In this document: one piece after another, positions 24,201 through 33,291 of the stretch
How positions within the stretch are numbered: position 1 is the stretch's first letter
Layout: the number at the start of each line of letters is the position of its first letter
NCBI RefSeq assembly: GCF_001247745.1
Contig: NZ_LAIR01000002.1
Coordinates: 1,922,001-1,986,000, forward strand
Source of the DNA: Luteipulveratus halotolerans
Lineage (GTDB): Bacteria; Actinomycetota; Actinomycetes; Actinomycetales; Dermatophilaceae
Direction of reading: 5' to 3'
Length of the DNA stretch: 64,000 nt
The notes under the pieces: model-generated
Database searches by the model: none
What the model was told of the DNA's origin: nothing
What the model saw: only the letters and a program-made list of their open reading frames with translations
Made by a program: the position numbers and the translations under genes

Positions 24201-25537
24201 CGCTCGAACCGCGCCGTGACCGCCTCGCCGTGGGCGGGGAGGTCCTCGGCCTGGGCCAGCGTCGTGACCACCGAGGCCACCTCGCGCAGGGCATCCTGGG
24301 TGTAGTCGACGACGTGGATGCCGCGCAGGAACGACTGCACCGACAGCCCCGAGCTGTGGCACGCGCAGCCGCCGGTGGGCAGCACGTGGTTGGAACCGGC
24401 GGCGTAGTCACCCAGGCTGACCGGCGCGTAGGCGCCGACGAAGATCGCGCCCGCGTTGCGCACGCGGGCTGCGACGGCCGACGCATCACGGGTCTGGATC
24501 TCGAGGTGCTCGGCGGCGTAGGCGTCGACGACCCGCAGGCCGGCCTCGACGTCGTCGACCAGCACGATGCCGGACTGCTCGCCGCCGAGGGAGACGCGGA
24601 TGCGCTCGGCGTGCTTGGTGGACGCGACACGGCGCTCCAGCGCCTGCTCGACCCGCTCGGCGAGGTCATCGCTGTCGGTGACCAGGACGGCCGCCGCGAG
24701 CTTGTCGTGCTCGGCCTGGCTGATGAGGTCGGCGGCGACGTGCTCGGCGTCGGCGCTGTCGTCGGCGAGGATCGCGATCTCGGTCGGACCGGCCTCGGAG
24801 TCGATGCCGATCAGACCCTTGAGCAGCCGCTTCGCCGCGACGACGTAGATGTTGCCCGGCCCGGTCACCAGGCTGACCGGCTCGCAGACCGTGGTGCCGT
24901 CAGCCTCGCGCGCCCCGTAGGCGAACATCGCGATCGCCTGGGCACCACCGACGGCGTAGACCTCGTCGACACCGAGCAGCGCGCACGCCGCGAGGATGGT
25001 CGGGTCCGGGTAGCCGACGAACGCACCGGTGTTGGAGCGCTGGGGTGGGCTCGCGACCGCGAGCGACTCGACGCCCGCCGCCTGGGCCGGGACGACGTTC
25101 ATGACGACACTGCTCGCGAGCACGGCGACACCGCCGGGCACGTAGAGGCCCACGCGGTCGACGGGCACCCAGCGCTCGGTGACCGTGCCGCCCGGGGCGA
25201 CCTGGGTCGTCGTGGCGGTGCGCCGCTGGTCGTCGTGCACCAGGCGCGCGCGACGGATCGCCTCGGTGAGCGCTGCGCGGATGTCGGGGTCGAGCTGGTC
25301 GAGCGCCGCCGACAGCACCTCGGCAGGCACCCGCAGCGCGTCGGGCCGGACGCCGTCGAACTTCTCGGACAGGTCGCGCAGCGCATCGGCACCGTGATGG
25401 CGTACCTGCTCGCAGATCGGTCGTACGACGTCGAGGGCCGTCTCGACGTCGAAGGCCGCCCGGGGCAACGTGTCGCGCAGCGCACGGGCGTCCAGGGACG
25501 CCAGGGCTGAGCCGCGCAGAGAGGTACGAGTGATCAC
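24197..25537 (-). CDS. hisD: Histidinol dehydrogenase
   Basis: 446 aa; last two oxidations of histidine synthesis with NAD+ and zinc. Visible: VGLYVPGGVAVLASSVVMNV (NAD region), VTGPGNIYVVAAKRL, ISQAEHDK (zinc ligand Gln and His) and the catalytic DAYAAEHLEIQ, then HVLPTGG. First gene of the his operon. The GTG start has TAGACT 6 nt upstream and no ribosome site, so the operon mRNA is probably leaderless. Confidence 0.97.
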   Translation of the reverse strand: MITRTSLRGSALASLDARALRDTLPRAAFDVETALDVVRPICEQVRHHGADALRDLSEKFDGVRPDALRVPAEVLSAALDQLDPDIRAALTEAIRRARLVHDDQRRTATTTQVAPGGTVTERWVPVDRVGLYVPGGVAVLASSVVMNVVPAQAAGVESLAVASPPQRSNTGAFVGYPDPTILAACALLGVDEVYAVGGAQAIAMFAYGAREADGTTVCEPVSLVTGPGNIYVVAAKRLLKGLIGIDSEAGPTEIAILADDSADAEHVAADLISQAEHDKLAAAVLVTDSDDLAERVEQALERRVASTKHAERIRVSLGGEQSGIVLVDDVEAGLRVVDAYAAEHLEIQTRDASAVAARVRNAGAIFVGAYAPVSLGDYAAGSNHVLPTGGCACHSSGLSVQSFLRGIHVVDYTQDALREVASVVTTLAQAEDLPAHGEAVTARFER

Positions 25538-25600
25538 CGGACAAGTCTACGAACAGCGTGTCGCAGACCGTCGGGCCATCTCAGCGCCCGAGTCGGTGGG

Positions 25601-26383
25601 ATGCTCGCGCTCGTGGTGAGCCGCCCGCTGCAGACAGCCCTCGTCAACGCCGATGACCCGTCGGGCGTCGTCCGCGTGCTGGTCGTGACTCTCGCGTGCA
25701 CGGCGGCCGCTGCCGTGGTCGTCCACGTGGCGCGCCTCGGCGACCCACGCCGACAGCTCACGGCTGGAGCCCGAGCGCTCGTCCAGCTCGCGGTCGTCGG
25801 ACTGGTGATCGCCGCGGTGCTCTCCAGCTGGCCGTGGACGATCGCGTTCTGCGTGCTGATGACCGTGGTCGCCGCGCTCACCGCAGGGCGGCGCGTGTGG
25901 TCGACCTGGACCGGATGGGCGCTCGTCCCGCTGCTGTGCGGACTCCTGCCCGTGATCGCGCTGCTGCTGCTCAGCGGCGTCGTCCCGCTGAAGCCGGTAT
26001 CGGTCGTGCCCGTCCTCGGCATCCTCATCGGCAACGCGATGACCGCGACAACGCTGTCGGGCAAACGGCTGTTGCAGGCGTGGGAGGAGCGGTGGGGTGA
26101 GTTCGAGGCAGCCCTCTCGATCGGGCTGCCCCACCGTGAGGCTGCCGTGACGGTCGTGCGTGACGACGCCGCCCTGGCGCTCGTACCCGGTCTCGACCAG
26201 ACCCGCACCGTCGGGCTGGTGACGCTGCCCGGAGCGTTCGTCGGCGTCATGCTGGGCGGCGGCTCGGCGTGGCAGGCCGCCGCGGTGCAGCTGGTCGTCC
26301 TCGCGGCTCTGCTGCTCGTGCAGGCCGTGACGGTGGCCGTCATGATCGAGCTGGTCGTACGCCGGACCACCCGGCCCGCGTGA
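25601..26383 (+). CDS. fetB: FetB-type (UPF0014) ABC transporter permease
   Basis: About 260-aa membrane protein with seven hydrophobic segments. The family block is ILIGNAMTATTLSGKRLL, with the cytoplasmic loop EAALSIGLPHREAAV and the pore-side GLVTLPGAFVGVMLGGGS. In E. coli FetAB exports iron and protects against peroxide. No FetA ATPase is adjacent, so the partner must be elsewhere or the gene is an orphan. ATG at 25601 abuts GGTGGG; GTG at 25613 or 25616 would be spaced better from that site. Confidence 0.88.
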   Translation: MLALVVSRPLQTALVNADDPSGVVRVLVVTLACTAAAAVVVHVARLGDPRRQLTAGARALVQLAVVGLVIAAVLSSWPWTIAFCVLMTVVAALTAGRRVWSTWTGWALVPLLCGLLPVIALLLLSGVVPLKPVSVVPVLGILIGNAMTATTLSGKRLLQAWEERWGEFEAALSIGLPHREAAVTVVRDDAALALVPGLDQTRTVGLVTLPGAFVGVMLGGGSAWQAAAVQLVVLAALLLVQAVTVAVMIELVVRRTTRPA

Positions 26384-26384
26384 G

Positions 26385-29357
26385 TCAGTCGCCGTTGTTG
26401 TCGCGGGGCATGCCGTAGAAGCACTCGTCGACCACGGCGCGTGCGCGCCGCGCGAACCGTCGGTAGTCGTCGTGCAGCTGTGGTCCTGAGCCCGCAGGCA
26501 TGCCGAGGATGCGGCCGATGCCGTCTCCGTCACGCAGATCGCTGGGCAGCGCGTCGACCGGGCGCCCGCGCCACAGCACCGACGCGTTGCGCAGCCGCGT
26601 CGCGAGCACCCACGCGTCACGCAGCTCGGCCGCCTGTTCCTCGGTCAGCAGACCCGCCTCGGCTGCCCGGCGCAGCGGTGTCATCGTGCCCGGGTGCTGC
26701 AGCCCCGGCACGGCGGCGGCATGCTGCAGCTGCAGCAGCTGGACCGTCCACTCGACGTCGGCGAGCCCGCCGTGCCCGAGCTTGAAATGCGTCTTGCGAT
26801 CTCCACCACGTGGGATGCGCTCGGCCTCCATCCGCGCCTTCAGCGTGCGGATCTGGCGTACGGCGCGCTCGCTGAGTCCGGCGGCCGGGTAGCGCAGCGG
26901 ATCGATCAGCTCGACGAAGTCACGGGACAGCTGCTCATCCCCCGCGACCGGCGTGGCACGCAGCAGCGCCTGGGCCTCCCAGCCCTCGGACCACCGCTCG
27001 TAGTAGGTGCGGTAGGACGCGAGGCTGCGTACGAGGGGGCCGCCCTTGCCCTCCGGACGCAGGTCGGCGTCGACGGTGAGCGCCGGGTCGGGGCCGCTCA
27101 GCTGCACCAGCCGGCGCAGCTCGGACACCACCGCGAGCGCCTGCTCCTGAGCCTGCTGCTCGTCGGCCCCCTCGTCGGGGTCGTGCACGAACATCACGTC
27201 GGCGTCGCTGCTGTAGCCCAGCTCACGTCCGCCGAAGCGACCCATCCCGATGACGGCCAGCCGCGTGACCAGCGGACCGCGCTCGCGCTCGACCCGGGTG
27301 GAGGCCACGTCGAGCGCGGCCTGCATCGTCGCGGCCATCACGTCGGTCAGCGCGACCTCGACCTGGTCGAGGTCGAGAGAGCCCACGAGGTCGGCGATCG
27401 CGACCCGCAGCAGCTCGGTACGGCGTACACCGCGTACGGCGAGGATCGCCTGGTCGGGGTCGCTGTGCCGACGCCCGGCGGCCGTCATCGTGCGGATGAT
27501 CGCGGCGCGAGGACGGGGGTTCAGCGCGTCGGGATCGCCCAGCATCGCGACTGCCGACGGCGACCGCTCGAGCATGCCGGCGGCGTACCGGCTGCTCGCG
27601 AGCACCTTGGCCAGGTGCTGCGCGGAGGAGCCCTCACGCAGCTGCTTGAGGAACCACGGGCTCGAGCCCAGCTCGTCGCTGATGCGCCGGAACGCCAGCA
27701 GGCCCGCGTCGGGGTCGGCCTCGTCGGCGAACCACTGCAGCATCACCGGCAGGAGCGTGCGCTGCATGACGGTGCGCCGGCTGACACCCGAGCTGAGCGC
27801 CTGGATGTGTCGGATCGCGCCGGACGGATCGCGAAAACCCAGTGCGGACAGGCGCTCTCGCGCCTCGTCGGGTGTGAGCTGCGCGTCGTCGTCGCTCAAC
27901 CGCGCCACGGCGGACAGCAGCGGACGGTAGAACAGCCGCTCGTGCAGACGGCGCACCTCGCGGGCCTTCTCACGCCACATCGTCGTGATCGACTCGGTGG
28001 GGTCGGAGAAGACACCGATGCCCCGCGCCAGCCGACGCAGGTCGGCCTCGGCCGTGGGCATCAGGTGGGTACGCCGCATCCGCGACAGCTGGATGCGATG
28101 CTCCAGGACGCGCAGGAAACGGTAGGCGACGTCGAGCTCGTGCGCGTCGGACCGACCGACGTAACCGCGACGGGACAGCGCGTCGAGCGCGGCGAGCGTG
28201 CTGCGCTGACGGATCCGCTCGTCGGTGCGACCGTGCACCAGCTGGAGCAGCTGCACGCTGAACTCGATGTCGCGCAGCCCTCCCGGCCCGAGCTTGAGCT
28301 GGCGGGGCTGCTCGGCCGGAGGCACGTTGTCCTCGACGCGCCGTCGCATCGCCTGGACGTCCTCGACGAAGTTGTCACGGGTACTGGCCTGCCACACCAT
28401 CGGACTCATCGCATCGAGGTAGGCCTGGCCGACCCCGGCGTCACCGGCGATCGGGCGCGCCTTGAGCAGGGCCTGGAACTCCCAGGTCTTGGCCCACCGC
28501 TCGTAGTAGGCACGGTGGCTCTCGACCGTGCGCACGAGCGGGCCGTTCTTGCCCTCGGGACGCAGCGCGGCGTCGACCTGCCACAGGTTGCCCTCGGCGG
28601 TCGACGCGGAGCAGGCCCGCATCGCCGAGGTGGCCAGCGCCGTCGCGACCGCGAGCGCCTCGTCCTCGTCGACGCCGTCAGCGGGTTCGGCGACGAACGC
28701 CACATCGACGTCGGAGATGTAGTTGAGCTCCAGACCACCGGTCTTGCCCATCCCGATCACCGACAGGCGGCACCGATCGGGGTCGTCGTGCTCGTCACGC
28801 GCGATCTGCAGGGCCGCCTCCATCGCGGCGCCGGCGAGGTCGGCGAGCGCCTCGCCGGTGGCGGGCATCTCATCGAACGGGTCCTGGGTCAGGTCGAGCG
28901 CTGCGATCTGCACCAGCTGACGTCGGTAGGCGATGCGCAGTGCGTCGTACGCCGACCGCTCGCCTCGTTGCTCGACCTCACCGATGAGGAGGGTCGCGAG
29001 CTCGTCGGCGTGGCGGCGCTGCGCCTCGACGACGTCGTGCCACTGACCCGGGTGACGGACGAGATGGTCGGTCAGCGCGGTCGACGCCCCGAGCACGGCC
29101 AGCAGCCGATAGCGACACGTGCGGTCGCTGTCGATCACCTCGTCGAGCTCGGCGCGCGCCGCCTCGTCCATCGCCTCGCGCAGCCGCAGCAGGCCCAGCA
29201 ACGCCTGGTCCGGGTCGGCGGTGCGGGCGAGAGCCGAGACGAGCGCGTCACGGTCTCCGGGGCCGAGCTCGTCGAGCAGCTGGGCTGCTCGGGCATGGTC
29301 GGTGAAACCGGCCCGCACGAGCATCGCGGACCGGGTGCTGGGTCGTTCGGGGCTCAC
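26385..29357 (-). CDS. glnE: Bifunctional glutamine synthetase adenylyltransferase/deadenylase
   Basis: 990-aa regulator that attaches and removes AMP on glutamine synthetase according to nitrogen state. It has two nucleotidyltransferase halves: GMGKTGGLELNYISDVDVAF (first) and GMGRFGGRELGYSSDADVMF (second), with helical linkers (SDPTESITTMWREKAREVRR). The GTG start overlaps the glnA2 stop (GTGA), giving MSPERPSTRSAML; the longer open frame upstream lies antisense-like inside glnA2 and was dropped. Confidence 0.96.
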   Translation of the reverse strand: MSPERPSTRSAMLVRAGFTDHARAAQLLDELGPGDRDALVSALARTADPDQALLGLLRLREAMDEAARAELDEVIDSDRTCRYRLLAVLGASTALTDHLVRHPGQWHDVVEAQRRHADELATLLIGEVEQRGERSAYDALRIAYRRQLVQIAALDLTQDPFDEMPATGEALADLAGAAMEAALQIARDEHDDPDRCRLSVIGMGKTGGLELNYISDVDVAFVAEPADGVDEDEALAVATALATSAMRACSASTAEGNLWQVDAALRPEGKNGPLVRTVESHRAYYERWAKTWEFQALLKARPIAGDAGVGQAYLDAMSPMVWQASTRDNFVEDVQAMRRRVEDNVPPAEQPRQLKLGPGGLRDIEFSVQLLQLVHGRTDERIRQRSTLAALDALSRRGYVGRSDAHELDVAYRFLRVLEHRIQLSRMRRTHLMPTAEADLRRLARGIGVFSDPTESITTMWREKAREVRRLHERLFYRPLLSAVARLSDDDAQLTPDEARERLSALGFRDPSGAIRHIQALSSGVSRRTVMQRTLLPVMLQWFADEADPDAGLLAFRRISDELGSSPWFLKQLREGSSAQHLAKVLASSRYAAGMLERSPSAVAMLGDPDALNPRPRAAIIRTMTAAGRRHSDPDQAILAVRGVRRTELLRVAIADLVGSLDLDQVEVALTDVMAATMQAALDVASTRVERERGPLVTRLAVIGMGRFGGRELGYSSDADVMFVHDPDEGADEQQAQEQALAVVSELRRLVQLSGPDPALTVDADLRPEGKGGPLVRSLASYRTYYERWSEGWEAQALLRATPVAGDEQLSRDFVELIDPLRYPAAGLSERAVRQIRTLKARMEAERIPRGGDRKTHFKLGHGGLADVEWTVQLLQLQHAAAVPGLQHPGTMTPLRRAAEAGLLTEEQAAELRDAWVLATRLRNASVLWRGRPVDALPSDLRDGDGIGRILGMPAGSGPQLHDDYRRFARRARAVVDECFYGMPRDNNGD

Positions 29358-30688
29358 AGCCGCAGGTACTGCTCGAGCTCGAACGCCGTGACCTGCTCGC
29401 GATAACCGGACCACTCGGCGCGCTTGTTGCGCAGGAAGAAGTCGAAGACGTGCTCGCCCAGCGTCTCGGCGACCAGCTCGGAGTCCTCCATGATCCGGAT
29501 CGCCTCGTCGAGAGACGCCGGCAGCGGGTCGATGCCCATCGCGCGGCGCTCGCGCTCGGTGAGCGACCACACGTCGTCCTCGGCCTCCGGCGGCAGCTCG
29601 TAGTCCTCCTCGATGCCCTTCAGACCGGCGGCCAGGATCAGGGCGTAGGACAGGTAGGGGTTGCACGCGGAGTCGAGTGAGCGCACCTCGATGCGGGTGC
29701 TCTGCCCCTTGCCCGGCTTGTGCATCGGCACCCGCACCATCGCGCTGCGGTTGTTGTGACCCCAGCACACGTGAGCCGGAGCCTCTCCCCCGCCCCAGAT
29801 GCGCTTGTAGGAGTTGACCCACTGGTTGGTGACGGCGCTGATCTCGTTGGCGTGCCGCAGCAGGCCCGCGATGAACTTCCGGCCGGTGACGGACAGCTGG
29901 TAGGGCGCACCCGCCTCGTAGAACGCGTTGCTGTCACCGTCGAACAGCGAGACGTGCGTGTGCATCGCCGAACCCGGCTGTCCCGCAAGGGGTTTGGGCA
30001 TGAACGAGGCGAACACCCCGCGCTCGAGCGCGACCTCCTTGACGACCGCCCGGAACGTCATGATGTTGTCCGCGGTCGCGAGCGCGTCGGCGTAGCGCAG
30101 GTCGATCTCGTTCTGACCGGGCCCGCCCTCGTGATGGCTGAACTCGACCGAGATGCCCATGTTCTCGAGGGTGGTGATCGCCGCACGACGGAAGTCGTGA
30201 GCGGTGCCGTGCGGGACGTGGTCGAAGAACCCGGCCTGATCGACCGGCACCGGCGGCATGCCCGGCGCGACGTCGGGGCGGAAGAGGTAGAACTCGATCT
30301 CGGGGTGGGTGTAGAACGTGAACCCCTGCTCGGCGGCCCGGGCCATCGCGCGCCGCAGGACCGTACGCGGGTCGGCGGCACTGGCGTTGCCGTCGGGCAG
30401 GCGGATGTCACCGAACATGCGGGCGGTGCCGGGGTTCTCACCGCGCCACGGCAGCAGCTGGAACGTCGTCGCGTCGGGCCGCAGCAGCATGTCGGCCTCG
30501 TAGACGCGGGCGAGGCCCTCGATGACGCTGCCGTCGAACCCGATGCCCTCGGAGAAGGCACCCTCGAGCTCGGCGGGCGCGATGGAGACGGACTTCAAGG
30601 TGCCGAGCACATCGGTGAACCACACCCGGACGAACCGGATGTCGCGCTCCTCGATGGTGCGCAGCACGAACTCCTGCTGACGATCCAT
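29354..30688 (-). CDS. glnA2: Glutamine synthetase type I, GlnA2-like
   Basis: 444 aa; makes glutamine from glutamate, ammonia and ATP. Beta-grasp start VRVWFTDVLGTLKS, then FDGSVIEGLARV, MPKPLAGQPGSAMHTHVSLF and the ATP-site NNRSAMVRVP. It is shorter than GlnA1 and I do not see the NLYDLP-type adenylylation loop, so GlnE probably acts on another GlnA. ATG at 30688 chosen; CAGGAT lies 6 nt upstream. The glnA2-glnE order matches Mycobacterium. Confidence 0.94.
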   Translation of the reverse strand: MDRQQEFVLRTIEERDIRFVRVWFTDVLGTLKSVSIAPAELEGAFSEGIGFDGSVIEGLARVYEADMLLRPDATTFQLLPWRGENPGTARMFGDIRLPDGNASAADPRTVLRRAMARAAEQGFTFYTHPEIEFYLFRPDVAPGMPPVPVDQAGFFDHVPHGTAHDFRRAAITTLENMGISVEFSHHEGGPGQNEIDLRYADALATADNIMTFRAVVKEVALERGVFASFMPKPLAGQPGSAMHTHVSLFDGDSNAFYEAGAPYQLSVTGRKFIAGLLRHANEISAVTNQWVNSYKRIWGGGEAPAHVCWGHNNRSAMVRVPMHKPGKGQSTRIEVRSLDSACNPYLSYALILAAGLKGIEEDYELPPEAEDDVWSLTERERRAMGIDPLPASLDEAIRIMEDSELVAETLGEHVFDFFLRNKRAEWSGYREQVTAFELEQYLRL

Positions 30689-30723
30689 GGGTCGATCCTG
30701 CCTCACTCAGGGCCTGACGTGCA

Positions 30724-30753
30724 GCGGCCCCGGTCCATGTGGACCGGGGCCGC
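30724..30753. terminator. Terminator after the M6 protease gene
   Basis: GCGGCCCCGGTCCA, 2-nt loop, TGGACCGGGGCCGC: a perfect 14-bp stem 29 nt past the protease stop on the minus strand. It also insulates glnA2. Confidence 0.8.
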
Positions 30754-30781
30754 CGTCGTACGCGTCGTGCTCAGTGAGCGA

Positions 30782-33166
30782 TCACTGGCCCTTGTTGAGC
30801 ATGCCGCCCGTCGGGAACGACAGCTTGAGGGACAATCCGTCACCCTGCTTGCCCAGCACCTGGATCTTGGTGCCGCTGCCCGCGACCTTGGTGGATGCCA
30901 TCGGGTTGGAGACGTACCAGTAGGCGTTGGGGTTGGTGTCGTCGAACGTGGTGACGGCCGGGCGCGACGGGACCTTGGCGGCCAGGCCCTGCTTGTGCAG
31001 GGTGAACGCGTCGGTCTTGTCGACGCCGAACGTCGAGTCGTAGGACTGGATGCGCTGGCGGGCGATCACGCCGTCCGGCCAGGTCATCGGCTTGGCGTGG
31101 GCGTCGACGGGCAGCACCTGACCGTGACCGGGGTGGGTCTTGGTGTTGTTGTCGGCGTACTCACCGTCGACGTAGGTCACCAGCAGACCGTCCTGGTAGG
31201 GGAAGTGCTCCACGAAGTCGGGGCGGTCCTTGAACCCGAAGTTGTACGGACCGTTCTTCAGCGTGGTGTCGTAGCCGTTGTAGCGGCGGTACTCGGCCAG
31301 GTAGTAGTGCGAGACCGTCTTGGTGTCGGTGCCGTTCATACGGGTGAAGCCCTTGGCGGTCCACTCCGAGGTGGTCGACTCGACGTCGTCGGTGACGGTC
31401 TGGCCGTCGACCGTCGTCGCGATGTCGTCCAGGAACGCGCCGGCCTCGTTGTAACCGCCGTCGGTCTGGTAGAGGAAGCGGAACGTGACCTTCTGACCGG
31501 CGTAGGCCGACAGGTCGTACGACGTCGTGGTCCAGCCGTTGCTGTCACCGTCGAGCGCGGTGCCGACGTTGGTCCAGGTGGCGCCGTTGTCGGTCGAGAC
31601 CTGGCCGTAGAGGTAGTCGTAGCCGGCCTCGATCTGGTGCCAGACCGCCGCGCTCACACTGGCCGAGGTCTTGCCGGTGAGGTCGAGGTCGCGACCCAGG
31701 GTGTTGTTGAGGTCGTCACCGCGACCCGACCACCACTCGTACGTGCCCGACTTCGGCTTGTTGTACGGCGTGGAGACCGTCTTGTCCGGCAGCGTGACCG
31801 CGACGGCCTGCGGCTTCGTGGCGTTGTCCTGGTCGGCCGGGCCGAGTGCGACCTTGCCGGAGTTGCCGTACGGGACGGTCTTGACGTCGGCCCAGCCGAG
31901 CTGTGCCTTCTCCCAGGCGCCCATGTAGCCGGGCGTGGTGCCGATCGCATCGCCACCGTGGTTGAGCCAGGAGCCGCTGCTCATGAGCGACCAGAACGCG
32001 GTGGAGTTGTCGCCACCGGCGGTGTCGTAGAGGTCGGGCAGCCCCAGGTCGTGGCCGTACTCGTGGGCGAACACCCCGAGGCCACCGTTCTCGGGCTCGG
32101 TGGTGTAGTCGCGCACCCAGATGCCGGTGTTGCCGATCTGGACACCGCCGACCTTGTTGCCGTCGGGGCCCTGGGAGCCCGCACCGGTCTGGACGGCCCA
32201 GCGGTGGGACCAGATGGCGTCCTCACCCTGTGCGCCGCCACCGGCCTCCTCGCCCTCACCGGCGTGGATGGCCTGGAAGTGGTCGATGTAGCCGTCGGGC
32301 TCGTTGAAGTCGCCGTCGCCGTCGTAGTCGTTGCGGTCCCAGACGTCGAACTGCTTGAGGTAGTCCTTGATCTGGGCGTCGGTCTTGCCGGCAGCCTTCT
32401 GGCCGTTGTACCAGGCGGTCAGCGAGTCACCGATGAACGACCATGAGCGCTCGGCCTCGAGCGAGGGGTCCTCGTCGACACCGGCGTTGGAGCCGTAGCG
32501 GGCCTCGTTGTAGGGCAGCTTGACCCAGTCGCTGACGTCACCCTGGGTCTTGTGGCGGCCCAGCGACTGCGCCAGGTAGAAGTTGTGGAACGACTCACCC
32601 TCGGTGCCGAACATCATCTTCTGGTAGTGGTCGCGGTTGAAGTCCGCGGTCCAGTACGTCGAGTTGTTGTCGGTCGCGGTGCCGTCGTACGTGCGGTCGG
32701 GCTCGGGCAGCTCGTTGTGCAGCGGCCCGGCCGTCCCGGCGGTCTCCGGCTTCGTCTGCGTGCCGAACTCCGCGAGCACTGTGAAGATGTTGGACGTCTG
32801 CTCGGCGTCGTACTGGACGTACTTGCCCTTGCCCTTGGCAGCCTTGGCCTTGGCGTTCTTGCCCATCGCGGTCTTCTGGCCGGCGGTCGGCTGCCCGTTG
32901 TCGAGCTCGATGACGCGGGTGCCGTTGATGACCTTGGTCTTGGCCTCGCCCTTGAGCAGCTTCTCGACCGCCTGCTGACGGGTGGCGGCGGCCTTCTCGG
33001 CGAGCGGGTCGGGCTTGTTGTCCGAACGGATCACCGATGATGCGCTCCGGCCACCGTCGGGGTCGACGGCGGGAGCGGCGTGAGCCGGGTTGCCGGCTGG
33101 GTTGAGCGCGAGAATCATCGCGGCTGCGGTGCTGCCGGTAGCGGCAGCGAGCAGACGTCGCTTCAC
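30782..33166 (-). CDS. Secreted immune inhibitor A-like M6 metalloprotease
   Basis: 794-aa exported protease. A Sec signal (KRRLLAAATGSTAAAMILAL, cut near AHA at about 30) and a Lys/Ala-rich propeptide (about 50-115) lead to the M6 domain with the zinc site HEYGHDLGLPD (H368, E369, H372). The N-terminal catalytic half holds NDYDGDGDFNEPDGYID, a probable calcium loop. The C-terminal half is a jelly-roll module (GATWTNVGTALDGDSNGW). In other bacteria the family degrades host or prey proteins; here a role in nutrition or predation is only inferred. GTG start with AGGAGG 4 nt upstream. Confidence 0.93.
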   Translation of the reverse strand: MKRRLLAAATGSTAAAMILALNPAGNPAHAAPAVDPDGGRSASSVIRSDNKPDPLAEKAAATRQQAVEKLLKGEAKTKVINGTRVIELDNGQPTAGQKTAMGKNAKAKAAKGKGKYVQYDAEQTSNIFTVLAEFGTQTKPETAGTAGPLHNELPEPDRTYDGTATDNNSTYWTADFNRDHYQKMMFGTEGESFHNFYLAQSLGRHKTQGDVSDWVKLPYNEARYGSNAGVDEDPSLEAERSWSFIGDSLTAWYNGQKAAGKTDAQIKDYLKQFDVWDRNDYDGDGDFNEPDGYIDHFQAIHAGEGEEAGGGAQGEDAIWSHRWAVQTGAGSQGPDGNKVGGVQIGNTGIWVRDYTTEPENGGLGVFAHEYGHDLGLPDLYDTAGGDNSTAFWSLMSSGSWLNHGGDAIGTTPGYMGAWEKAQLGWADVKTVPYGNSGKVALGPADQDNATKPQAVAVTLPDKTVSTPYNKPKSGTYEWWSGRGDDLNNTLGRDLDLTGKTSASVSAAVWHQIEAGYDYLYGQVSTDNGATWTNVGTALDGDSNGWTTTSYDLSAYAGQKVTFRFLYQTDGGYNEAGAFLDDIATTVDGQTVTDDVESTTSEWTAKGFTRMNGTDTKTVSHYYLAEYRRYNGYDTTLKNGPYNFGFKDRPDFVEHFPYQDGLLVTYVDGEYADNNTKTHPGHGQVLPVDAHAKPMTWPDGVIARQRIQSYDSTFGVDKTDAFTLHKQGLAAKVPSRPAVTTFDDTNPNAYWYVSNPMASTKVAGSGTKIQVLGKQGDGLSLKLSFPTGGMLNKGQ

Positions 33167-33271
33167 TTTTCCTCCTGGAGTGAGAGCCGCTCGCGCCCGC
33201 GGATGAAGGGCGACGGTGCGGCCACGCGCAAGTGTGCGCGTACTGGAGGTGAAGAGTGCGAGATTCGCAGT

Positions 33272-33291
33272 GAAACCTTTACGGAACCTTT
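33272..33291. promoter_or_regulatory. 11-bp-period direct repeat upstream of the protease
   Basis: GAAACCTTT (33272-33280) and GGAACCTTT (33283-33291), one helical turn apart, about 106 nt before the protease start; on the protease strand AAAGGTTCC then AAAGGTTTC. The spacing is like PhoP boxes, but the sequence match is loose. The repeat overlaps the stop codon of the MFS gene upstream. Confidence 0.3.

Noticed and set aside
26694..29405. 903-residue open frame antisense to glnE
   Set aside because: Strand-complementary shadow in GC-rich code; no known domain, low-complexity composition, and the opposite strand holds glnE with clear motifs.
29720..32446. 908-residue open frame antisense to glnA2 and the M6 protease
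   Set aside because: Runs across two genes and a terminator; composition not protein-like.
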